Positions 51,853-61,535 of a DNA stretch of 64,000 nt are shown here, piece by piece. Position numbers and translations under genes: made by a program. Origin of the DNA: Brevibacillus brevis. GTDB lineage: Bacteria; Bacillota; Bacilli; Brevibacillales; Brevibacillaceae. Under the pieces are notes generated by a model that saw nothing but the letters and a program-made list of their open reading frames with translations, made no database searches and had not been told where the DNA came from. Location of the stretch: NCBI RefSeq assembly GCF_022026395.1, contig NZ_CP041767.1, positions 3,442,501 through 3,506,500 of the forward strand, given 5' to 3'. The number at the start of each line of letters is the position of its first letter. Position 1 is the first letter of the stretch.

Positions 51853-52157
51853 TATCCCCCTCCATCTCCATAAACCACTGAAACTCACTTTTTGCTTCCT
51901 ATAAGACCATCCCCCTGTTTTTCGCATCGTGAATATTGCCAATGACCGTGATCGTTGCGATTAATTTTTATACGATGCTTCCTGTAAGCTCACCTGCTAG
52001 GTGGATTGAACTGTAGGCATTTGCCTTAGCAAAATTTATTCTGGGTGGATTTTCATAACAATGTAAATATTTACCATTTGATTTGATTTGAGTATAATTA
52101 CCTTTAGCTTATGTATTTAGAATTTGGTCAGAATTGATTAAAAGGAGTGTACTAGGT

Positions 52158-52562
52158 ATGAAAAAACAGCTTCTCTCTATTTCGATGTTCGCTTTACTCC
52201 TCTCTTGCGCACCTGCATATGCCTCCGCTTCTACCAATGCTCATGTACAAGGTGGACCAAACACAGTCACCGTTGAGCAACAAACGCAAGCAGAATCATT
52301 CACCAAATATTACTACCTTACTCCTGGGCAGTTAAGTCCAAAAGAAGCGATTTATCTAAAAAAAGGGCAGGAACTCCGTATCGGTGCAAAAGGTAGCTTT
52401 GCTTATTACACAGTTTATAATGCTCAAAATAAACAGATTTGGAGCGGCACAACAGGTATCATTATTAAGGCTGATGCGGACGGGTATCACTACGTACAAT
52501 TTCAAGCGCCCTATTCTTATCAGGATCAAAATGTAATCGTCGCTACTTATACGATTCAGTAA
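52158..52562 (+). CDS. Secreted hypothetical protein
   Basis: 134 residues with a clear signal peptide (MKKQLLSISMFALLLSCAPA, cut after AYASA) and a mature domain of about 110 residues that is beta-rich (KYYYLTPGQLSPKEAIYLKK, LRIGAKGSFAYYTVYNAQNK, GYHYVQFQAPYSYQDQNV). No family was recognised; no cysteines remain in the mature part. ATG at 52158 after AAAGGAG. Confidence 0.7.
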   Translation: MKKQLLSISMFALLLSCAPAYASASTNAHVQGGPNTVTVEQQTQAESFTKYYYLTPGQLSPKEAIYLKKGQELRIGAKGSFAYYTVYNAQNKQIWSGTTGIIIKADADGYHYVQFQAPYSYQDQNVIVATYTIQ

Positions 52563-52690
52563 AACATGCCCTGGTGACGTTCCTGAATGCTAATCCACAT
52601 ACATTTTCGATACATGGGGTACATTTGACCAATCAAATGGACACTTGTATTCGTACACTATCTTAGATCGTCATCAAGAGGTGATATCAC

Positions 52691-52939
52691 TTGAAAAAGA
52701 GAAAATCTAGGTCTAAGCGATTCACGAAAGTAAATGGTCAATTGGTTGAATTTCTTCCTAGTTTTCAAGAATGTATGAACGAATGTAGACGTGTAAGTCC
52801 GCCTCATGAAGATTGTGAAACGCTATGTCTTCCATATCTTGACTCAAGAAGAGTACGATTGGATGAAGAGTGTTACGATCGTTGCCGCCGTTGGAGATCT
52901 CACGGGATTTGTGATCACATTTGTCAGGTGCCCTATTGA
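52691..52939 (+). CDS. Small protein with four CX3C motifs (tandem helical-hairpin pattern)
   Basis: 82 residues, basic start (KKRKSRSKRFTK), no signal peptide. Cysteines lie at 28, 32, 42, 46 and 61, 65, 74, 78: CMNEC-x9-CETLC and CYDRC-x8-CDHIC. Each half thus has the CX3C-xn-CX3C spacing of disulfide-stapled helical hairpins (alpha-hairpinin type; also similar to twin CX3C proteins). No known bacterial family was recognised. The start is TTG at 52691 behind AGAGGTGAT. Possibly a spore-coat or exported peptide. Confidence 0.65.
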   Translation: MKKRKSRSKRFTKVNGQLVEFLPSFQECMNECRRVSPPHEDCETLCLPYLDSRRVRLDEECYDRCRRWRSHGICDHICQVPY

Positions 52940-53101
52940 GCACGAGGTTTGGCGTACCCGACTTTTTTGTCCCAATCTCCCATCATACGCTCTAAGAAAA
53001 TAGCGTGCTGTTTTGTGGATAGGTCGTTTTTCCTGTTTACGTCTTGTTTCGTGGGTGCCGTCTGGATGACCTCTATTTTTTGAACGCACCCACGAAAGAA
53101 A

Positions 53102-53131
53102 AAACCCCTCGTGACAACATGCACAAGGAGT
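53102..53131 (-). terminator. Terminator of the siderophore-binding protein gene
   Basis: Arms AACCCCTCGTG (53102-53112) and CACAAGGAGTT (53121-53131) pair with a few G/T pairs and are followed on the minus strand by TTTTTT. A second, long-loop inverted repeat (TTTCGTGGGTGC at 53047-53058 with GCACCCACGAAA at 53086-53097) lies next to it. Confidence 0.75.
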
Positions 53132-53157
53132 TTCGCTTTTCTGTGTTGATCGCATCG

Positions 53158-54105
53158 CTATTGCTTTTTCAGCAACATGCTTCCAATTTCCTCTAAGAGC
53201 ATTTCCTTTCCAATTGGGCCAAAGGCTTTGATGTTGAATGTTTCATTGCTTACCTCATAGAGATGGCCTTGTTGAACTGCCTTGTTGCTTTTCCATACTG
53301 GGCTCTTTTTCAGTTCTGCGTATACATCATCCGCTTTTCCGCCGAAATTGACGAGGAACATATGGTCTGGCTGAAAATTCGTCAGTCCCTCCAGTTCGAT
53401 CATTTCCATTGTTTTATCAGCAGGTGTTCCGGCTGCTGGCTTCAGGCCGAGATCAGTGAACAAGATATCTGCATATCCATAATTCCCGTACACGCGGAAC
53501 AATTTTGGCGTTACGGCCAGGAACATAAAAGTCTCGTCGCCGTAAGCTTGCTTAAGTTGCTCGTGCATTCCTTTCGTCTTCTCGTCATACCCAGCCAGCC
53601 ATTTGTTCACGTCCTCTTCTTGTCCAAACAGGCGACCGATTTCTTTAAACTTATCACGCCATTTGTCCATGTCTGTCTCCAGAACGACCGTCGGCGCAAT
53701 TTTGGACAGTTGCTCGTACACCTTTTGCTGGCGGTTATTCATAATAATCAGGTCTGGCTTTGTTTCTACCACAGCTTCGAGATTAATGGAGTCATCCCAC
53801 ATCCAGCCAACTGGTTTTACATCTGTCAGCTTATCCGCAACGTGGGACATGATTTTTGTTTTGTATGTATTGGCCGTAGCAACCGGCTTGTGTCCCAAAA
53901 TTAAAAGCTCCTCCGCTGCTCCCGATACGTCTGCAATTCGCTTTGGCTCCGCAGGGATCGTCACTTCCCCCATCAAATGCTTGACTACGCGTGTCTCAGG
54001 CTTTTTCGGTGCTTCCGAAGCCGTTTGGCTGCTTCCACAACCCGCGGATACGGCAGTAACTACGGCGACCAAGCAGGCCAGTACAATTCGTGTTCCTTTT
54101 TTCAT
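53158..54105 (-). CDS. Iron-siderophore ABC transporter substrate-binding lipoprotein
   Basis: 315 residues: signal peptide with lipobox VSAGC, then a class III periplasmic-binding fold (Peripla_BP_2): PKRIADVSGAAEELLILG, NLEAVVETKPDLIIMNNR, YGYADILFTDLGLKPA and GHLYEVSNETFNIKAFGPIG. Similar to FhuD/YfiY-type proteins for hydroxamate siderophores. No permease or ATPase is adjacent, so it must share one elsewhere. The start is ATG at 54105 after AAGGAGAAATG; longer frames run over the Fur box. Under Fur control. Confidence 0.9.
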   Translation of the reverse strand: MKKGTRIVLACLVAVVTAVSAGCGSSQTASEAPKKPETRVVKHLMGEVTIPAEPKRIADVSGAAEELLILGHKPVATANTYKTKIMSHVADKLTDVKPVGWMWDDSINLEAVVETKPDLIIMNNRQQKVYEQLSKIAPTVVLETDMDKWRDKFKEIGRLFGQEEDVNKWLAGYDEKTKGMHEQLKQAYGDETFMFLAVTPKLFRVYGNYGYADILFTDLGLKPAAGTPADKTMEMIELEGLTNFQPDHMFLVNFGGKADDVYAELKKSPVWKSNKAVQQGHLYEVSNETFNIKAFGPIGKEMLLEEIGSMLLKKQ

Positions 54106-54152
54106 GTGCTCATTTCTCCTTGTCACGTGATGTTTGGTGTGAGGTATTATTT

Positions 54153-54171
54153 GATAATGATTATCATTATA
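54153..54171 (-). promoter_or_regulatory. Fur box
   Basis: GATAATGATTATCATTATA agrees at 18 of 19 positions with the classical Fur box, 48 bases upstream of the siderophore-binding protein gene. Confidence 0.9.
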
Positions 54172-54446
54172 AGTGACAGAGAAGATAATCACATATTTGA
54201 GCTCTCATGTCAATGATTTTTATATTTTTTGTGTATATATAAAAAATGAGTTTATCGTCTTGGTTCATGAATGCGAGTTGTGCTTGATGTACGTCCCCTT
54301 CCTCCCCTTCTCATCAGCAATGTAGTGCAAAGTTCACTCGAAATGAAATAGCAAAATAACGAAATGGATAGTGATTATAATTTGAACTAGGTCTCATATC
54401 TGAGGCGATGGAAAACTTTTCTTTTCGAAGTGGAGGGAGCGCGATT

Positions 54447-55085
54447 ATGCATAAGGTAGTTGAGCCAAAAATTCTTTACTTTGGGACGCCGGTTGTACTC
54501 ATCAGCACTTTAAATGAGGACAATTCTGTCAACCTGGCCCCCATGTCTTCTGCCTGGTGGCTGAATCAATCATGTATGCTTGGAATGAGTAGTTCATCTC
54601 AAACCGTTGCCAATTTGTTGCGCGAACGCGAATGTGTTTTAAATCTTCCTTCGTCCGATCTTGCTCATGCGGTAGACCGTCTAGCTCTGCTTACTGGGCG
54701 AAATCCTGTCCCAGAGCGCAAGGCTAATGTGGGATACCAATTTGAACCGGATAAATTCGGAACAGCTAGGCTCACCCCCCAAGATTCAGACCTGATTCGG
54801 CCTCCACGCGTTGCTGAGTGCCCAGTTCAATTGGAGGCACGATTAGAGCAGGTCCATAATTTTGAATTGCCCAGTTCTTTAAAAGCTATTGAAGTAAAGA
54901 TCGTACGCGTTCACATTGATGAACAAATCCTAATGACTGGCGAGAAGAACTACATCGATCCTGAGAAGTGGAGCCCACTGATTATGAACTTCTGTGAGTT
55001 TTTTGGCCTTAGCACCAAGCTGCACCCGTCAAGATTAGCACCAGTTTTTGGTCCATCTCCAAGTTCTGTTAGCAAATCGAATTAA
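54447..55085 (+). CDS. Flavin reductase family protein (FMN-binding split barrel)
   Basis: 212 residues. ILYFGTPVVLISTLNEDNSV, NLAPMSSAWWLNQSCMLGM, ECVLNLPSSDLAHAVDRLA and the C-terminal YIDPEKWSPLIMNF are typical of the flavin-reductase-like (DIM6/NTAB) family. Likely binds FMN. ATG at 54447 after GGAGGGAG; the frame extends upstream without a site. Single gene. Confidence 0.85.
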   Translation: MHKVVEPKILYFGTPVVLISTLNEDNSVNLAPMSSAWWLNQSCMLGMSSSSQTVANLLRERECVLNLPSSDLAHAVDRLALLTGRNPVPERKANVGYQFEPDKFGTARLTPQDSDLIRPPRVAECPVQLEARLEQVHNFELPSSLKAIEVKIVRVHIDEQILMTGEKNYIDPEKWSPLIMNFCEFFGLSTKLHPSRLAPVFGPSPSSVSKSN

Positions 55086-55290
55086 ACATCACTAGGGTGC
55101 TATTGAGCGCCCTTGAATCAAGCTATCAAAAGAAATGAATAAACGTTGAGGTTTCGCTATATATAAGCAGTCTTCGCCTTGATCCTCTAGAAATCAGCTC
55201 ACCTGTTCCAAGTCAACCATTAGTCTCATGTCTCAAAACGAGTGATATTAAAATCAGAATAAGCTATTTTGATAGAATGGAGCGAAAGTA

Positions 55291-55677
55291 ATGCATGCTG
55301 TATTAATCAACCTCCCCATTCATAATAATGAAGTACCAGACTTAAGAGAGTTAGTTGGTTGGGAGAGACGAGATGGAGATTTCCCAACGTTATTGGAAAG
55401 ATGCAATTACTGGGCAGGACTCCGGGATGAAAACGGAACACTCATTGCCTTCGGGTATGTTTGTGGTACTGGATTACTACATGGGTATATGGAAGATTTA
55501 ATTGTGCATCCAGATCATCAAAAGCAAGGGGTTGGTGTAGCCTTAGTAAAAAAACTGTTAGAGGAAGCAGAACGTACTGGCTTAGGTATTGTAACGGTAA
55601 CCTATGCCTCCGAACATACTGAGTTTTATAAAAAAGGTGGTTTTACTGCTTGCCCTGGTGGACTATGGAGGAAATAG
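55291..55677 (+). CDS. GNAT family N-acetyltransferase
   Basis: 128 residues with the acetyl-CoA motif EDLIVHPDHQKQGVGVALVKKL and a C-terminal EFYKKGGFTACPGGLWRK. Small single-domain GNAT of unknown substrate. ATG at 55291 after GGAGCGAAAGTA. It is followed by a terminator at 55723-55743. Confidence 0.8.
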   Translation: MHAVLINLPIHNNEVPDLRELVGWERRDGDFPTLLERCNYWAGLRDENGTLIAFGYVCGTGLLHGYMEDLIVHPDHQKQGVGVALVKKLLEEAERTGLGIVTVTYASEHTEFYKKGGFTACPGGLWRK

Positions 55678-55722
55678 CGTAATAAATATCAACTTCGTCC
55701 ACCTTTTCTAAAGTGAAGCATC

Positions 55723-55743
55723 AGGAGCCAGCAATCGGCTCCT
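55723..55743 (+). terminator. Terminator of the small GNAT gene
   Basis: Perfect arms AGGAGCC (55723-55729) and GGCTCCT (55737-55743), then CTTTCT. Confidence 0.65.
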
Positions 55744-55952
55744 CTTTCTATATGAGCACTTATCAATTTCATTTTTTAAATAGAGTTGTTTCGAGTCGTC
55801 GCAAGACATATTCGGAATGAAAATTTCTTTCTTCATTCACTCACCCATGCAATTCCTCCCATTTTTCAAATCGTTTGTTGTGTTGCCCCTAAGCATAGAA
55901 TAAAATCAAATACATAAAATTACATCAATTCTGAAGTGAGGGAAATTAGTAT

Positions 55953-56750
55953 TTGAAAAATGATTGGATTCATGGCGAGCAATTTTTTTCTACCATCGTC
56001 ACTAAACTTCAGGGAGCTGGGTGTGTTTTCGCTGAAGATGAAGCCAGACTCCTCATCGCCTCGGCAGAAGGTACGGCTGAACTTTCGGACATGGTAGAAC
56101 AACGGACATCTGGCATGCCTCTCGAACACATTATCGGCTGGGCGGAGTTCTGTGGGCTGCGGATTACGGTGGATAAGGGAGTTTTCGTTCCCAGACAGCG
56201 TACAGCATTTCTCGTTAGACAGGCTACCGACCTCATCCGTCAAAAGTCCGTTGTGCTTGACCTATGTTGCGGTTCAGGGGCGGTGGGTGCGGTTCTTGCT
56301 CACATAAAACAGATCGAATTGTATGCTACAGACATTGATCCAGCCTCGGTGCAATGCACCCGTCGCAATATTATTACCGCAGACGGTCACGTATACGAAG
56401 GAGACTTATTTGAGCCTCTTCCAAAAATACTTACGGGGCGCGTTGACGTCATCGTTGCCAATGCTCCCTACGTTCCCACCAAATCCATCGAATTTCTCCC
56501 ACCTGAAGCTCGCATGCATGAGGCGAGAATAGCACTCGACGGGGGATCGGATGGGCTTGACGTTCAGAGACGAGTAGTTGCTGCAGCACCACTCTGGCTG
56601 GCTCCTGGTGGACACTTACTCGTTGAAACAAGCGAGCGTCAGACACCACAGACAGTCGCTATCTTCACTCGTTGCGGGCTGAAAACACGGGTTACACGGT
56701 CTGACGAGCTCGATGCTACCGTCGTAATCGGAACGAAAACGACTCCCTAA
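55953..56750 (+). CDS. PrmC/HemK-like protein glutamine methyltransferase
   Basis: 265 residues. N-terminal helical domain (MPLEHIIGWAEFCGLRITVD, FVPRQRTAFLV), SAM-binding VLDLCCGSGAVGAVLA, and NAPYVPT in place of the NPPY motif, as in a PrmC-like subgroup annotated putative protein N5-glutamine methyltransferase. Probably methylates a Gln side chain; target unknown. TTG start at 55953, ten bases after GAGGG. Single gene. The GC-rich coding text is unlike its AT-rich surroundings, a hint of transfer. Confidence 0.8.
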   Translation: MKNDWIHGEQFFSTIVTKLQGAGCVFAEDEARLLIASAEGTAELSDMVEQRTSGMPLEHIIGWAEFCGLRITVDKGVFVPRQRTAFLVRQATDLIRQKSVVLDLCCGSGAVGAVLAHIKQIELYATDIDPASVQCTRRNIITADGHVYEGDLFEPLPKILTGRVDVIVANAPYVPTKSIEFLPPEARMHEARIALDGGSDGLDVQRRVVAAAPLWLAPGGHLLVETSERQTPQTVAIFTRCGLKTRVTRSDELDATVVIGTKTTP

Positions 56751-57465
56751 AATGGTTTAGGAGTGCACTCCTGTCCACAGGGAGAGCTCAGTGACGATGG
56801 TACCGGGGTGTACGGAGAACCCGCTACATGGTGTGGATTGCCCATACGCCTCCCATTTGTTGTAAGAGGCTGCAGATAATTCGAATCTTCGAAATTGAAG
56901 TCACTTAGTCTATGAACGCCTGAGTCAAAATGCAGCGGCGAGCAAAAAAGTTTACCATCGCCTTATTGTAAAAAACGGTACAAAAATAGCTGCTCATTCA
57001 GGCTAATTTGGTACCGCATGATATTATGTACAAATTAAATGCTGCTTGTCATGTATGGTAAGCAACATCGGGGAAATAAACATTGTGGTCATCTCGATAA
57101 AAAAAAGCCCCAACTGCTTTAAGCAAATTGGGACACACAAGAAGTAATACGTGAATAAAAAAGTAGTTATCCATATAGTAGGATATCCGCTCGATATTTA
57201 CTACAAGTATATATAGGTATGCATACCTTCTCTTGCCAAAAAAAATAGCGCAGACTCATCTGCACAGATTGAGTCACACGCCTTATCCCCAAGAGAGTCT
57301 ACACTAGATTTCATCTTACATTACTTATATCGGTTTGATTGGGCGGCTATTTCCTGTATAAATATTGGTAAATAGTTTGTAATAATCCCTTACTCATAGA
57401 TACTCTTCATCATGTCCAAGAATGATGTAGCATAATGATTTGGGCAGTCCCTTTATCAAGCGATA
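56751..57465. other. Gene-poor region
   Basis: No intact gene seen. It holds a minus-strand terminator-like hairpin (about 57104-57131, arms around CCCAA/TTGGG, eight T) 330 bases past the PH-domain gene, and a perfect 14-bp palindrome AGGTATGCATACCT at 57215-57228 of unknown use. Confidence 0.5.
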
Positions 57466-57843
57466 CTAATCCAAAATGTAATCGGCCAACACACTCTGTA
57501 TATGGTAAATATTCAAGTTCTTGTTAAATTGCTTTTGGATCGGTACTGAACTTCCAGAAACCCAAATTTTCAATTCCGCATCCAAATCAAAATTTCCGGC
57601 TGTTTCAATGCTAAAATGATTAATACTTTTATAAGGAATGGAATGGTACTCTATCTTTCTACCAGTAATGCCTTGCTTATCAACCAGTATTAACCGCTTG
57701 TTGGTGAAGATGAACATATCACGAATTAATTTGTACGCCTTTTCTATTCTCTCATTGTTCGCTAAGATTTGAGCATACTCCTTTTGAACATCTGCAATGT
57801 TAACTTCCGAAGCGTTACCCATTAGACCGTCTAAGAAACCCAC
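57466..57843 (-). CDS. Bacterial PH-domain protein
   Basis: 125 residues. EYAQILANNERIEKAYKLIR, DMFIFTNKRLILVDKQGITG, KIEYHSIPYKSINHFSIETA and LDAELKIWVSG are the hallmarks of the bPH_1 (PF08000-type) domain. Cytoplasmic, function unknown. The start is GTG at 57843 after AGGGGGACGTTAAT. Single gene in a gene-poor area. Confidence 0.85.
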   Translation of the reverse strand: MGFLDGLMGNASEVNIADVQKEYAQILANNERIEKAYKLIRDMFIFTNKRLILVDKQGITGRKIEYHSIPYKSINHFSIETAGNFDLDAELKIWVSGSSVPIQKQFNKNLNIYHIQSVLADYILD

Positions 57844-58020
57844 ATTAACGTCCCCCTATTCAACTAATTGATAAATCATATTCTCGAAGCAGCTCAAAAT
57901 TCCTACTGAATTGGTTACTATAGCCTCAAGGCGGCAGAGATTACCTGGACATTCAGAACAGTTAGGAATATTCCCGTAACCATTTTAAGACGTCCTTCTC
58001 GTTCAGCACTAACGGTACCG

Positions 58021-58269
58021 ATGATGTTTTCATTTGAATCAATGGATCAAAATGGGAAGGCGCTTTGTTTGGGGGAAACAGTAATTCTCCCAGAAGAGAT
58101 TAACCCATTCATTTCTGTTCTTCGCCATTACGATATACTGGTTACTGCCCTTCACAATCACTGGCTTTTTAACAACCCTGGCATCATGTTTATACACTTC
58201 GAATCAATAGACGAGCCCGTCCAATTTGCCTATAAAGTTCGTCACGCCCTTTCAGTCCTGAAGCATTAA
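58021..58269 (+). pseudogene. C-terminal fragment of a DUF1259 protein
   Basis: 82 residues, FSFESMDQNGKALCLGETVI, LPEEINPFISVLRHYDILVT, ALHNHWLFNNPGIMFIHFES, which fit the C-terminal part of DUF1259 proteins (the ALHNH and MFIHF blocks). The rest of the family length, 50 residues or more, is missing upstream, where the frame is open but does not match, and there is no ribosome binding site. Likely a remnant. Confidence 0.55.
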
Positions 58270-59135
58270 TCTTTACCCCTTTATCGGGTATTTTTACGAA
58301 TTCTCGTTTCGAAGGTTTTCCTCGTAATCCTAGAAACGCTAAGTCAAGCTTTTTTGATCAACATATATACGTATCGGGATAAATACAGCGAGACGTCCTC
58401 ATTTGGCCGTCTTTTTGCTTTGACAGGCATTTCGTGCATACTTTAAGTTTCAAAGGGCTCACCCTCGGTATTAAGCTCTACTTTTACAAGACTCTCAATA
58501 CTGGGACAATAAAAGTAGCTTTCTATCTTCTTTTTCTTCATTTATCACATCATGTTCTAAGTCCCGATAGGTAAGAATCCCAATGCTTGGTAATGCTTGC
58601 GTTTCCTGACCCAGATAGGCGGATTGACCACAAAAGAATCATCATTTCACCACGTAACCGTAACTACTCACCCGACGTGCCGTTCTACTCGAACGGCTAT
58701 TTTACTTTGTACACAGAATGAATGAATTCATCCCGATATGAATTTGGCATAGGTCTTTCATGGTCAAAGCCCATTCCCACCTAAACGCCTTTTGCTTGTT
58801 TCCTCTGATTTCATCTGGGCCATCATAGCGCTCCTGGTTTTCTGCCAACTCCATGTGTTCCCGTCTACCTTCAGAGAAACGTATTTATCCAGTCAGTACC
58901 ATCTGAGTCGGATTGAACTGCCATTGTTATAGATCAACAATTTCGACGAGACAAAGTGAGTGAGGAGTTGCTCCATGACTCAAGTAGGCTTGACAAACAC
59001 ACATTTCGCAGGATTTCCATATCTGTCGTATTCCCGCTAAGAAAAAAAATCATATCCTATCTGGAAAGTCGGACACTTTGGCCAACCTTTCAGACAAATA
59101 TGCTTGAAACTGCTTAGCGAAAAGGAGTTGAGAAG
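58270..59135. other. Gene-poor region with decayed minus-strand coding fragments
   Basis: No intact gene. On the minus strand two short frames look coding: 58702-58854 (MELAENQERYDGPDEIRGNK then AFRWEWALTMKDL) and about 58495-58635 (SAYLGQETQALPSIGILTYR then LEHDVINEEKEDRKLL). Neither has a ribosome binding site. They may be remains of one or two minus-strand genes; the families were not recognised. Confidence 0.4.
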
Positions 59136-59960
59136 TTGACACGTTCAGCGAAAAGCACCTTCAACAGCTCTATTAAAATTGATGTCCTGATCCCAGCTAT
59201 TGAGAAAGATCTTGGCACGCTTCCCTATGTCATTGACAGTATCCGTAAGCAAGTGAAGCATCCTGTCGGTAAGATCATGGTTGTATCGCCACCAAGCAAA
59301 CGAATTCAAGCCCTCTGCCGGCGTAAAAACTGCACCTTCATCAATGAAAGACGCGTCCTTCCAATTACAAAAAAAGACATTCACTACCAGACCAAACGCA
59401 CCAATCGCTCAGGCTGGCTGCTCCAACAATTGTTGAAGCTGGCGGGAGGAAACTTGACCAAGCAAAGGTATTATCTTGTGATTGACGCCGACACCATTCT
59501 TATTCGACCTCATGTCTTTCTCGTCAACGGGAAAACCATTTTTTACTGTCGTAACTGGAGTCGTCCCGAGTATTTTCGCACCTATAAGAAATTAATGGGC
59601 ACGAGACCAACCGCTTCACGCTCTTTCGTTGCCCACTATATGCTGTTCGACAAATCGAAGCTCTCCCGGCTAAAGTCTAAAATTGAGGCCAGGCATAAAA
59701 CTAGATGGTATTGGGCGATTATCAAGAAAACAAACAAGCAGAGTTATGCCGGCTTTTCCGAGTTCGAAACTTACGGTAACTTCGTGAAAGCTCACTACCC
59801 CGGTCATCTGGTTGTAAGAAGTTCCCTTAACAAAAGCTTATCTTCAAAACCGGCATCACTTACTCGCAAACGAATCATCAGACTGGCTCAGAAATACAGG
59901 TCCATCTCCTTTCATAAACGCGGCTGGTATATCCGGAAGAAGAAGAACGTGAGGAAATAA
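59136..59960 (+). CDS. DUF6492 family protein (glycosyltransferase-like)
   Basis: 274 residues. IDVLIPAIEKDLGTLPYVID opening, a D-x-D type motif in YYLVIDADTILIRPHVFL, YAGFSEFETYGNFV and very basic ends. DUF6492 has a GT-A-like fold and is thought to act on cell-surface glycans; the donor is unknown. No membrane segment. TTG start at 59136, eight bases after AAAGGAG. Confidence 0.75.
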   Translation: MTRSAKSTFNSSIKIDVLIPAIEKDLGTLPYVIDSIRKQVKHPVGKIMVVSPPSKRIQALCRRKNCTFINERRVLPITKKDIHYQTKRTNRSGWLLQQLLKLAGGNLTKQRYYLVIDADTILIRPHVFLVNGKTIFYCRNWSRPEYFRTYKKLMGTRPTASRSFVAHYMLFDKSKLSRLKSKIEARHKTRWYWAIIKKTNKQSYAGFSEFETYGNFVKAHYPGHLVVRSSLNKSLSSKPASLTRKRIIRLAQKYRSISFHKRGWYIRKKKNVRK

Positions 59961-60102
59961 AGAGCTGATGTGTATGCCCACTTCTCAAAGAAAGTTGAAT
60001 TAGATAACATGGACAAGTTTGAAGCTACATGGAATTTGTGTACTCAGAAAAAAAGAGTGGGCAACTAAGTGGACAATATTCGAAAGAGCTATTCTTCAAA
60101 CT

Positions 60103-60142
60103 AAGTGCACCCAGGTGGCTATCCAAGCTCCTGGGTGCACTT
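60103..60142 (+). terminator. Strong hairpin downstream of the DUF6492 gene
   Basis: Perfect 13-base arms AAGTGCACCCAGG (60103-60115) and CCTGGGTGCACTT (60130-60142), then TGCTTT. About 140 bases past the gene; no other gene lies between. Confidence 0.7.
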
Positions 60143-60395
60143 TGCTTTATAGTAAATGGCCTTTTCTCTCAAGCTTGTTTGTTAACAGAATCGCGAACTC
60201 CCCCGCTTCCATCCAAGCATTGCAAAACCAAGTCCTAGACTGCGGCTGGTTTATTGAACTCGTTCTCCGTTAAATTGAACGACCGATTGTACTGCATGAT
60301 AAATTCTCATCTCAAATTAACTTTGTAAGTGTAATCTGATAGCCATCTAGGGTCTGCATACTCCGAATATTTGTTCAAGATAACCCTCTTACTCT

Positions 60396-61230
60396 TTACT
60401 TAACTCCTCGAATACCCTTGTAGACAGATTCGCACAGCTCTGCTGTAAACCTGCCTGACATTCCTTCAAGCGCCGTATTGGTGAACCCTACAACACTAAG
60501 CTCCTCTCTCGGATCAACAAACCATGAGTGACCATAGGTGCCGCCCATCCGCCAAGTTCCCGGCGCTTCCGGTGTTATTAGCAGCCGCTGGGTCTTTAAG
60601 CAGCGTGAAACCAAGTCCAAAGCCTCTCCCCGGCCAGTAGGGCATTACAAGGTTACCAATTTGATTGGTTGTCATTTTCGTATCAAGAGCCTCCGGCAAA
60701 ATCGGATTTCCTCCCTGCCGCAAAGCTTCCAGCAGTTTGAGAAAGTCTTCTGCGCTGCCAATCATGCCAGCTCCCCCGGAAGGATAAGCTGTCTTATCGG
60801 TAAACCTGTTTGGGGAAAGGAGGAATCCTGCCGTCCCCTCCACGAATGGAACGGTATCAAAATCGCGCAAGCGCCGAGCTCTCCAGCGCTGTCTGCGTAA
60901 GCCGTAGTCAATCTGTCCGTGTCCACGGCCTTGAAATCCGTGTCCATCATGGAAAGCGGATGAGTTACAAGCATCCGTACAGCTTCACTTAGCGGCATTC
61001 CAGTAACCTTTTCGATGACCGCTCCGAGCACGTCTGTTGCTATGGAATACCTCCACATTTTCCCCGGCTCATATAGAAGCGGGACAGAAGCAAGTCTTTG
61101 CAGATTCTCTTCAAGTGTAATTCCCGTCAGATCCATGCCGTCCGATACCCCGGCAAGCTCATAAGTTCTCTTTTCTTCCTGGAAGAAACGGTAAGTTAAG
61201 CCTGCGTTATGCGTCATCAGATGCCGTTTC
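60396..61230 (-). pseudogene. Class C beta-lactamase/serine hydrolase remnant
   Basis: Reading left along the minus strand, three frames carry successive parts of one protein: RHLMTHNAGLTYRF to YEPGKMWRYSIATDVLGAVI; then VPFVEGTAGFLLSPNRFTDK to RGFGLGFTLLKDPAAA; then PEAPGTWRMGGTYGHSWFVD to the stop at 60396. Frameshifts lie near 60880 and 60575. The first third, including the catalytic S-x-x-K, is missing; homology stops abruptly near 61225. Dead gene. Confidence 0.75.
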
Positions 61231-61404
61231 CTCAAGACCGAGCAATTCAGGAAGCACAAGCTAAAGCAAAATGGGATGGGTCTTGTAGCAACAGCGTTTC
61301 AGGAACGGGTAGAAACAATAAAGATGGGCAGCACGGTTATTGATAAAGATGTGATCGAGTGTGAAGCTGATGCAAATCACGCCGGCGACGCTCCCCCGAA
61401 ATAA
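61221..61404 (+). pseudogene. C-terminal remnant of an unrecognised plus-strand gene
   Basis: MPFPQDRAIQEAQAKAK in one frame continues after a one-base shift near 61262 as GMGLVATAFQERVETIKMGS and on to a stop at 61404. It abuts the broken end of the beta-lactamase remnant, so the two pieces were joined by a rearrangement. The strong terminator at 61408 follows. Family not recognised. Confidence 0.4.
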
Positions 61405-61407
61405 TGG

Positions 61408-61446
61408 AAAAGACCCAACTCCTACAATTAAGGAGTTGGGTCTTTT
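61408..61446 (+). terminator. Strong hairpin terminator
   Basis: Perfect 16-base arms (61408-61423 and 61431-61446; core GACCCAACTCCT/AGGAGTTGGGTC), with A and T runs. Confidence 0.85.
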
Positions 61447-61535
61447 CGGTTGCAAGTTCCCCTAATCACCAGAGGCATTCTTGCCTGTTTTATTTCTTAA
61501 TTCAAATAAAACGAATACACATAGATAAGCAAGTG

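Noticed and set aside
60019..60273. An 84-codon plus-strand frame
   Set aside because: It runs through the perfect 13-bp terminator stem at 60103-60142 and has no ribosome binding site.
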